Below are positions 1-4,135 of a stretch of DNA of 8,470 bases, one piece after another (the stretch's first letter is position 1; each line of letters starts with the position of its first letter). The notes beneath the pieces are model-generated. The model saw only the letters and a program-made list of their open reading frames with translations. It made no database searches and was not told the origin of the DNA. The DNA lies in the NCBI GenBank assembly GCA_902491135.1, contig CABUGR010000031.1, positions 1-8,470 of the forward strand. The letters run 5' to 3'. The stretch comes from an uncultured Collinsella sp. Its GTDB lineage: Bacteria > Actinomycetota > Coriobacteriia > Coriobacteriales > Coriobacteriaceae. A program made the translations under genes and the position numbers.

Positions 1-27
1 TTCGGTGACGAAGACCTGCGCGTCTAG
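1..27 (+). CDS. Possible 3' end of an upstream gene (partial)
   Basis: The first frame reads eight sense codons (FGDEDLRV) and then TAG. The codons (GAC, CTG, CGC, GTC) match the GC-rich usage of the real genes in this window, which is the only support. No function can be given from eight residues, and no clear terminator follows. The minus strand is also open across this stretch, so this is a weak call. Confidence 0.25.
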   Translation, partial: FGDEDLRV

Positions 28-103
28 CCCCAATCGCCCAGCGCCGTCTTCTGCCGCCCTTACGAAAGGCTGCTATTCGAGGGAATCACGTTGCTGTTAT
101 TAT

Positions 104-117
104 CGAACATATATTCG
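104..117. promoter_or_regulatory. LexA (SOS) box-like palindrome
   Basis: CGAACATATATTCG matches the Gram-positive/actinobacterial LexA consensus CGAAC-N4-GTTCG at all but one defined position (A in place of G in the second half-site). It ends 17 bp before an extended -10 element, so a bound repressor would cover the -35 region of the toxin promoter. The sequence match is direct; LexA control is inferred. Confidence 0.5.
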
Positions 118-134
118 TATTTATGACCGCGCTT

Positions 135-143
135 TGATAGAAT
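135..143 (+). promoter_or_regulatory. Extended -10 promoter of the small toxin gene
   Basis: The sequence TGATAGAAT is an extended -10 element (TGn followed by TAGAAT at 138-143). No good -35 is seen at 17 bp, as is usual for extended -10 promoters. Transcription would start near 150, giving a leader of about 58 nt before the ATG at 208. Confidence 0.5.
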
Positions 144-178
144 GGCAGTTGTTGACGGCAGTTCCATGTGCCGGGCAG

Positions 179-201
179 CGCCCTCCATGCGACGGGAGGT
201 G
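179..201 (+). promoter_or_regulatory. Hairpin sequestering the toxin ribosome site
   Basis: CCCTCC (181-186) pairs perfectly with GGGAGG (194-199), the Shine-Dalgarno core, across a 7-nt loop. A G-U and a C-G pair extend the stem to 8 bp (179-186 with 194-201). The ribosome site (GGGAGGTGAT, 194-203) is exceptionally strong but would be closed in the folded leader. Masking of the ribosome site is a hallmark of type I toxin mRNAs, where it limits translation until the RNA is processed or refolded. Confidence 0.6.
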
Positions 202-207
202 ATGCCC

Positions 208-333
208 ATGACCGATCTGATTGATTTCGTGAAGCTCCTGACCGCTTTGGTCTCGCTCCTCACGGCGCTTATCGGACTTTCCGAGGCACTTAAGCAGCGT
301 ACGAAGCAAAAGAAGAGGGGTCGACGCCGTTAA
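208..333 (+). CDS. Small hydrophobic peptide, probable type I toxin
   Basis: This is a 41-residue peptide. Residues 4-28 form one leucine/alanine-rich helix suited to spanning the membrane, and the tail from residue 31 is strongly basic (RTKQKKRGRRR). I chose the ATG at 208 because GGAGG lies 8 nt upstream; the longer in-frame start at 142 has no ribosome site and would add a non-hydrophobic leader. I recognise no named family. Size, single membrane helix and charged tail resemble type I toxins such as TisB, Fst or TxpA in architecture only. The context supports that role: a LexA-like box and promoter upstream, a masked ribosome site, and a convergent antisense RNA overlapping the last 26 bases of the gene. 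A decayed second copy lies at 1320-1412. The likely action is membrane depolarisation, which is inference. Alternatives are a small holin-like or regulatory membrane peptide. Confidence 0.65.
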   Translation: MTDLIDFVKLLTALVSLLTALIGLSEALKQRTKQKKRGRRR

Positions 334-347
334 GGCATTGACCCCTT
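308..347 (-). terminator. Intrinsic terminator of the antisense RNA
   Basis: On the minus strand AGGGGTC pairs with GACCCCT (7 bp); after one A-C mismatch, ATGCC pairs with GGCGT (5 bp including one G-U) around a TTAAC loop. The stem is followed at once by CTTCTTTT. The hairpin (316-346) is U-tailed only on the minus strand, which fixes its direction. Confidence 0.7.
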
Positions 348-395
348 AATCGAAGTAACGGCGCTGCCCAGCTATCCACAACTTGGGCTGCCGTC
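308..395 (-). ncRNA. Antisense RNA, predicted antitoxin of the 208-333 gene
   Basis: A complete minus-strand transcription unit is visible. The promoter at 402-430 predicts a start near 395, and an intrinsic terminator ends near 308, giving an RNA of about 88 nt. It has a 5' hairpin (GCCCA/TGGGC, 366-388) and the terminator hairpin (316-346). It is antisense to the last 26 bases of the toxin gene and to about 60 bases of its 3' untranslated region, the same geometry as txpA/RatA or bsrG/SR4 of Bacillus (known comparison, not homology). Both the promoter and the 5' hairpin recur in the decayed copy at 1410-1521. Confidence 0.6.
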
Positions 396-401
396 GACCT
401 T

Positions 402-430
402 ATTCTACCCACGGACATTGAGTTTAACAA
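402..430 (-). promoter_or_regulatory. Promoter of the antisense RNA
   Basis: On the minus strand TTGTTA (425-430) and TAGAAT (402-407) are separated by exactly 17 bp, a good housekeeping sigma promoter. The second copy of the locus keeps TTGGTA-17-TAGAAT (1493-1521) although its spacer has diverged, which suggests the promoter boxes were under selection. Confidence 0.7.
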
Positions 431-483
431 ATGGTTTTTTCGGTAGCGAAGCCTCGGTCCCTCAGCCGCTCAGCACCTGCTTC

Positions 484-1124
484 CTACTCCAGCCACCATT
501 CCATATCCACGGAGCACTCGACCTCGATAGGCTCTGGCTCCAGCACCGTCTCCTCGGAGCCTCCGGACGCCCCATCGGGAGCACACGCGGCAACACAGTA
601 TGTTCGACCATAGCCCGCCGCCCGACTGTTATACGAGATATGCTTGACGCCGCCCAGCATAGACCCGCCGCAACGGCAAGTGCCTGCGCGTTGCCGCGAG
701 CACGTTCAACCGCACGGGCAATCAGGGCGTCTTCCGCCGCGCGCTGATCCGCCAACTCAAATCGAATGCTCATGTCGGCATGTGACTCGCAGGTATTGAG
801 TGCGGTCCACACAGCAGCAAAGTCAGTCGAATCGACAGGCGCGGCAACCGTACCGTACGCATAGTAGTTGTAGCCCACAATCGTCGCCTTCTTGCGCGTC
901 ATCTGCGCATAACAAGTGTACCGACAGCATGTTAATTCGCTATCCAAACCAAAGGGCGCCAGCGCGGCGGCTACGCGGGCGCGATCGGTGTTGTAATCCT
1001 CCAGGCACGATTCCTTGGTGGTGCGGCGACCACCAAAGCCAATGCTAAAGATCACGCGGTCGGGCATAACCTCGTCCTCTATCTCGGCGCCAACGCTCAC
1101 ATAACCGGTCTTATCCGTTGCCAT
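484..1124 (-). pseudogene. SIMPL-domain (DUF541) protein, frameshifted
   Basis: The product resembles SIMPL/DUF541 proteins (about 210-240 residues; family function poorly known, linked to oxidative stress in some bacteria). The start is the ATG at 1122-1124, with AAGGA 8 nt upstream. The N-terminal part (MATDKTGYVSVGAEIEDEVM and on) reads normally to about residue 155, ending RGNAQALAVAAGL. Near 658-662 one base appears to be missing. From there the open frame gives arginine- and tryptophan-rich nonsense to a stop at 462, whereas the next frame reads LGGVKHISYNS and later EPEPIEVECSVDMEWWLE, followed by TAG at 484-486. That ending is typical of the last strand of this domain. No signal peptide is seen. 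An 8-bp inverted repeat lies just upstream. The gene converges on the toxin locus, and its transcript would run into the antisense promoter. A sequencing error could equally explain the shift. Confidence 0.75.
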
Positions 1125-1145
1125 GACATCCGTCCTTTCCACGAA

Positions 1146-1171
1146 TGGCTACGTTGCGGTAAGCGTAGCCA
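1146..1171. promoter_or_regulatory. Inverted repeat upstream of the SIMPL gene
   Basis: TGGCTACG (1146-1153) and CGTAGCCA (1164-1171) form a perfect 8-bp inverted repeat around a 10-nt spacer, 22 bp before the SIMPL start codon. It could be an operator or a leader hairpin. There is no U-tract on either side, so it is not a terminator. No convincing promoter boxes were found between here and 1265. Confidence 0.4.
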
Positions 1172-1268
1172 CCCGTGCGGACACAAAAATGGGATGCTGT
1201 GCCACGCGCGCCAGGCACGCGCCATGCAGATGGCCCCAAGAGAGTCGCCCGCTCTATTCAAATGGATG

Positions 1269-1314
1269 AAAAAGATTGAGGCCCGGTGACTTGAATCAGA
1301 GGTCATCCCGGGCC
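1269..1314 (-). terminator. Intrinsic terminator reading leftward
   Basis: GGCCCGG (1280-1286) pairs with CCGGGCC (1308-1314) and TGAC (1287-1290) with GTCA (1302-1305), leaving a 2-nt bulge and an 11-nt loop. On the minus strand the stem is followed by TCAATCTTTTT. It would end transcripts from the ATPase remnant at 1564-1946 and any RNA made from the antisense promoter at 1493-1521, and would separate them from the SIMPL gene. Confidence 0.55.
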
Positions 1315-1319
1315 CATCA

Positions 1320-1412
1320 GAGCTCGTAGAGCTCTTGGTTGCTTTGGTCTCGCTCTTCACGGCGCTTATCGAACTTTCCGAGGCACTCAAGCAGCATTCG
1401 AAGCATAACAAG
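1320..1412 (+). pseudogene. Decayed second copy of the small toxin gene
   Basis: In frame from 1320 the sequence reads ELVELLVALVSLFTALIE followed by LSEALKQHSKHNK, clearly related to the 41-residue peptide at 208-333 (shared VALVSL/TALVSL, TALI-LSEALKQ). The ATG is replaced by ATC in the stretch matching the first copy's start, bases are missing after it, the GGAGGTGAT ribosome site and LexA-like box are absent, and the stop is lost so that the frame runs on to 1712. A TTG at 1335 is the only start and has no ribosome site. The copy is almost certainly not expressed as the original toxin. Confidence 0.65.
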
Positions 1413-1521
1413 TCGCTGCCATTAAGGCACCGACCTCTTGACCAAGCAACGGCGTTTCCCAGCTCTCCAGAACTTGGGCTGCCGTCAACTTTATTCTATC
1501 CGCGAGCATCTGGTTTACCAA
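1410..1521 (-). ncRNA. Antisense RNA locus of the decayed copy, promoter intact
   Basis: On the minus strand TTGGTA (1516-1521), a 17-bp spacer and TAGAAT (1493-1498) form a good promoter at the position matching the first locus, with a start near 1486. The 5' hairpin arms CCCA and TGGG are kept. The equivalent terminator stem (AAGAGGTC with GACTTGTT) now has a mismatch and a wobble pair and has lost its U-tract, so transcription probably runs to the terminator at 1269-1314 (RNA of about 220 nt). Such an orphan RNA might still act on the intact toxin mRNA; this is inference. Confidence 0.4.
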
Positions 1522-1563
1522 ATGGATTTTCGGTAAAGGAAGCACGGCACGCCCGCAAAACCA

Positions 1564-1946
1564 CTACGCCCCAAGTGCCGCCATGGGGATCACCGCCACG
1601 CCGTCGTCGCGTGTGTAGGCAATGCTCCCCTTTCCAACCACGACCGCCAAAAACGCCGGCGCGGCATTCTGGGCGGCAGGATTGGAGAGCACTTTCCTCT
1701 CCAGCGCCTTGAGATTTCTCGCTCCATCGTCTGCTTTCGCATCACTCAGCTTGACCTCGATGGCTCCCATCCGCACAGGTCCTCGGTCAGCTTGAGCCTG
1801 TTGAAGAGATCCAGGTGCGCAGCGATGGTCCTCTCGTCGGGGCCCGTCTCACCGTACGAGGCGTCCTTTATGAGCGTCTTGTACGTGACAGCCTGGCTCT
1901 CGTTCATGGCAAGAGCTCGCAAAAGGCCGTGTGCAAGCTCGGGCGA
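1564..1946 (-). pseudogene. Remnant of a DUF4143-type AAA ATPase
   Basis: Two fragments of the C-terminal half of a DUF4143-family ATPase are visible. The upstream part (1946 leftward) reads SPELAHGLLRALAMNESQ, then AVTYKTLIKD and TIAAHLDLFNRLKLTEDL, ending CGWEP: the usual winged-helix stretch after the ATPase core. The downstream part (to TAG at 1564-1566) reads GAIEVKLSDAKADDGARN and ends GVAVIPMAALGA, the usual nuclease-like C-terminus. The two are in different frames and meet near 1757-1776, where TGGGAGCC serves both as the end of CGWEP and as the start of WGAIEVKL. About 100 or more residues are missing between them, and the whole P-loop half is absent upstream. This is a pseudogene; the family's cellular role is not established. 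The orientation is the same as the intact ATPase upstream. Confidence 0.7.
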
Positions 1947-1963
1947 TCATGCGATATACGAAA

Positions 1964-2038
1964 TTACGCCATTCTCAATGCTGTTTTTACGCCGTTCTCA
2001 ATGTAGTTTTTACGCCATTTTCATTGTAGGTTTTACGC
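1964..2038. repeat. 23-bp tandem repeat, three units and a partial fourth
   Basis: Units begin at 1964, 1987 and 2010 with TTACGCC and share the pattern TTACGCC(A/G)TTCTCAATG followed by a T/G-rich hexamer; a partial unit TTACGC starts at 2033. Units differ by a few bases. The period is not a multiple of three, so it is not a protein repeat. It lies between the stop of the ATPase gene (2091) and the ATPase remnant. On the minus strand the first unit falls inside a short frame from an ATG at 2059-2061 (MGRAKDAKRKTYNENGVK), which could be the N-terminal stub of the deleted DUF4143 gene; that idea is speculative. Confidence 0.75.
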
Positions 2039-2090
2039 TTGGCATCCTTAGCGCGACCCATTCCGAGCAATCACATCAGAGCGCGCTTGG

Positions 2091-3482
2091 TTATCTCCGC
2101 TCGCACATCTCGGCAAACGAAATCAGCTTGGTATCTCCCCTGCTCGCCGCAGCTTCCTGACATCCTTGCGTAAAGCCACGCTTCGAGAAGATCACGTAGC
2201 TTTTATGCTGACGCCTAAAGAGCTCGCTTCGGTACACGAGCTTTTCCAGAACATCCTCGCCTGCCGGTTCGTTACGCCATTTGCACTCCGCAAAGAGCGC
2301 CGCGCCCTCTCCGTCGTCGACAATCAAATCGATCTCTTCCTGCGTACGCGTCCGATTGTCCGTTCCCCACCAACGGCCAACTGTTGCCGGCACCACACCA
2401 AGTTCGCCCGCGCGCGCGAGTTCGTACGCGTATTGTCTGCATATAAGCTCAAAGACCGTACCCATGTAATCCGATACGTGCGGCTCAATGCGCTTATACG
2501 CCATCTCGGCCATATCGTTTTGAATCAGCCCAATGTTCTGCGGCACAAACTTGTACCAGAACCTAAACATCTGGTCGCTCAGCAGATACACGGCTCGCTT
2601 ATTGCTCGTCTCGTTTAAGGGCAGCTCGCGCTCGACAATCCCAAGCGACGCCAGCTTATCCACATAGCTCTTAACGTTGCTCGCAGGGATTCCCGTAGAG
2701 CTCGCGATCTCCGAGATTCTCGAGCGCCCCTGAGCAATTGCTTGCACGATCGCATCATATTGCTCGGGATTGCGGCACTCTTGCAACAGCAGGTTACTCG
2801 GCTCCTCAAAGAGATAGCCCGTAGGAGTAAGAAAAAGACGTTTGATGTTGTCCTTGAGCGATACGGCAGGATCGACTTTTTCGATATATGCAGGAATGCC
2901 GCCTGTCATGCCATAGCAAACTGCAGCGTCTTCGCAACTCATGCTCTGCCACAGGCCGAGGGTCGTCGTAAAATCGAGCGGCATGATCTTAAACTGGGCC
3001 GTACGCCTACCGTATAGTGGGCTCTCGTAGCCCAATACCTGTTCCTCCATAAACGAAAGAGACGAGCCGCACAGGATAAGCATGAGCTTGGTCTCTTTGT
3101 ACAAGTGATCGATCTTGTCTTGCAGCAACGAGCTGATCTCGGGATTCGATTGGGCGAGATAGGGATACTCGTCAATCACAACAATCAAACGTTCCGTGCG
3201 AGCCATGGTGGCCAACGCATCGAACGCCTCGTCAAAACTACGAAACGACACACCTGCAGCGCCAACCGAACCCGCAAGTATCGCCTGGCTAAAGCCGTGC
3301 AGGTTTGCCACTGCATTGGTACGACGAGCTTGAAAGTAAATAGCCTTCTTGTCTTGGATGAACTCTGTGATAAGGCGCGTTTTACCCACACGACGGCGGC
3401 CGTAAATCACAGGCATTTCAAAGGAGCCCGTGCCATACAGTCGATTGAGCTCGGACATTTCCACTGTTCTTCCGATAAACAT
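2091..3482 (-). CDS. ATPase_2/DUF234 family ATP-binding protein
   Basis: This 463-residue protein belongs to the ATPase_2 (PF01637) plus DUF234 (PF03008) family, an archaeal-type P-loop ATPase also found in bacteria; its role is not established. Visible motifs are Walker A GRRRVGKT (28-35), Walker B LIVVIDE (99-105), a sensor-like ILCGSS stretch (about 135-140), TGGIPAYI, and a winged-helix segment around 245-290. The C-terminal domain has a PD-(D/E)XK-like signature: EID (383-385) and ECK (399-401). Length and domain order match the complete family. The ATG at 3480-3482 has AGGAAGGA 8 nt upstream. The gene stands alone, directly below a large palindrome with a TATAAT box. The DUF4143 remnant lies downstream on the same strand. 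Family members are sometimes proposed to be defence or toxin-like genes; nothing here proves that. Confidence 0.9.
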   Translation of the reverse strand: MFIGRTVEMSELNRLYGTGSFEMPVIYGRRRVGKTRLITEFIQDKKAIYFQARRTNAVANLHGFSQAILAGSVGAAGVSFRSFDEAFDALATMARTERLIVVIDEYPYLAQSNPEISSLLQDKIDHLYKETKLMLILCGSSLSFMEEQVLGYESPLYGRRTAQFKIMPLDFTTTLGLWQSMSCEDAAVCYGMTGGIPAYIEKVDPAVSLKDNIKRLFLTPTGYLFEEPSNLLLQECRNPEQYDAIVQAIAQGRSRISEIASSTGIPASNVKSYVDKLASLGIVERELPLNETSNKRAVYLLSDQMFRFWYKFVPQNIGLIQNDMAEMAYKRIEPHVSDYMGTVFELICRQYAYELARAGELGVVPATVGRWWGTDNRTRTQEEIDLIVDDGEGAALFAECKWRNEPAGEDVLEKLVYRSELFRRQHKSYVIFSKRGFTQGCQEAAASRGDTKLISFAEMCERR

Positions 3483-3500
3483 AGGGCCATCCTTCCTTTA

Positions 3501-3550
3501 CGTTATAGCTAGCTATATTATACCTTCCTATAATATGTCTAGCTATAACG
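3501..3550. promoter_or_regulatory. 50-bp near-perfect palindrome with promoter boxes
   Basis: The left arm (3501-3522, starting CGTTATAGCTAG) and right arm (3529-3550, ending CTAGCTATAACG) are reverse complements at 20 of 22 positions, around the 6-bp centre CCTTCC. Each arm carries a TATAAT on its own strand: minus at 3517-3522, which would serve the ATPase gene (start near 3510, leader about 28 nt), and plus at 3529-3534, which would fire toward the hairpin array. Neither has a good -35 at 17 bp (TAGCTA occupies it), which suggests activator dependence or weak promoters. A dimeric or tetrameric repressor site is the simplest reading. The region is much more AT-rich than its surroundings. 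Confidence 0.65.
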
Positions 3551-3606
3551 CAATTCGACAAGCGGCGCACGCAAAAGGGGCGGTACACCCCCGCACGTGG
3601 ACCGTT

Positions 3607-3839
3607 CCGGAAAATGTATCCCGTTCTGGAGCCAAAAACTGGGCCGTAGTTTCCGCCAAGCAAGCCATCCGGAAAGCGTGTCCCGTTCTGAGCCTGAATT
3701 CTGGGATGCGGTTTCCGCTGAAACTTCTACCGGAAAGCGAATCCCATTCTGAGCGTCGAATCCGGGACGCAGTTTCCGGTTGAGGGCTGTTCCGGAAAGC
3801 TTGTCCCGTTCCGAGCGGCAATTCCGGGTCACGGTTTCC
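3607..3839 (+). repeat. Hairpin repeat array A (four units, 61-62 bp period)
   Basis: Four imperfect hairpins of about 45 nt have their GGAAA arms at 3609, 3671, 3732 and 3794 (steps 62, 61, 62). Each reads GGAAA, about 5 variable bases, TCCC, a loop containing TTC(T/C)GAG or TTCTGGAG, then GGG(A/T/C), about 5 bases and TTTCC. The outer GGAAA/TTTCC and inner CCC/GGG pairs are kept while the middle varies. Linkers of 15-16 bp are unrelated in sequence. All four units point the same way. No open frame with a ribosome site crosses the array. The same units recur at 5156-5500. This is not CRISPR: there are no conserved repeats with unique 30-bp spacers and no cas genes. Confidence 0.8.
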
Positions 3840-4032
3840 TCAGGTACAAGGCGACAGTCCGCCGCCCTTATCACATGCCTTCAAATATGCGATCCAGAAA
3901 CACAAAACAGCAGATAGAATGCTCTTTTTCAAAAAGTACACGTCCCGAAACTTACCAAGACTTCATATCTAGCTACCGTTCACGGTCGCCGATTACCACC
4001 CACCGATTCAAACAAGAAATATGTCGCCAAAA
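3840..4032. other. Non-coding stretch, relatively AT-rich
   Basis: This stretch between array A and the control region of the AbiEi-like gene holds no gene I can support. A 60-residue frame at 3875-4057 (plus) has no ribosome site and an unremarkable composition. The base composition is more AT-rich than the flanks, and a CTTTTTCAAAAAG palindrome lies near 3920-3933. It may be the remains of deleted or transferred DNA. Confidence 0.4.
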
Positions 4033-4101
4033 GCAGGTCATCTACCTGCATGGTTAGATTTTGGTCAGCTTTTGGTCAGCTGAGCGGCAAGTTCCAGCTG
4101 A
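4033..4101 (+). promoter_or_regulatory. Candidate operator cluster of the AbiEi-like gene
   Basis: Three repeat structures are stacked before the gene. GCAGGT/ACCTGC is a perfect inverted repeat (4033-4049, 5-nt spacer). TTTTGGTCAGC occurs twice in direct tandem (4059-4069, 4070-4080). CAGCTGA occurs at 4077 and 4095, 18 bp apart. AbiEi-type antitoxins are known to repress their own promoters by binding repeats, so autoregulation is plausible. I could not find convincing -35/-10 boxes. Confidence 0.45.
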
Positions 4102-4135
4102 TACGTTTTTGCTACCCAAAAGGAGGCGGTAGCTC

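Noticed and set aside
142..207. Longer start (ATG at 142) for the small toxin
   Set aside because: It lies at or before the predicted transcription start and has no ribosome site, while the ATG at 208 has a near-perfect one.
1097..1411. 104-residue minus-strand frame
   Set aside because: It crosses a terminator hairpin and the decayed toxin locus on the wrong strand, overlaps the SIMPL start, and has a low-complexity serine-rich composition.
1335..1712. 125-residue plus-strand protein starting with TTG
   Set aside because: The start has no ribosome site. Only its first 26 residues make sense, as a toxin remnant; the rest is a shadow of the antisense locus and of the DUF4143 remnant on the other strand.
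3607..3839. CRISPR array
   Set aside because: Unit bodies are imperfect hairpins that differ by many bases, the linkers are only 15-16 bp, and no cas gene is present.
3543..3874. Open frames of 92-117 residues across hairpin array A on both strands
   Set aside because: They have no ribosome sites, their translations simply restate the 62-bp repeats (SERD, GTGHAF, FRNS motifs), and they overlap on both strands, so they are by-products of the repeats.
3875..4057. 60-residue plus-strand gene
   Set aside because: No ribosome site, no recognisable motif, and it overlaps the operator-like repeats of the next gene.
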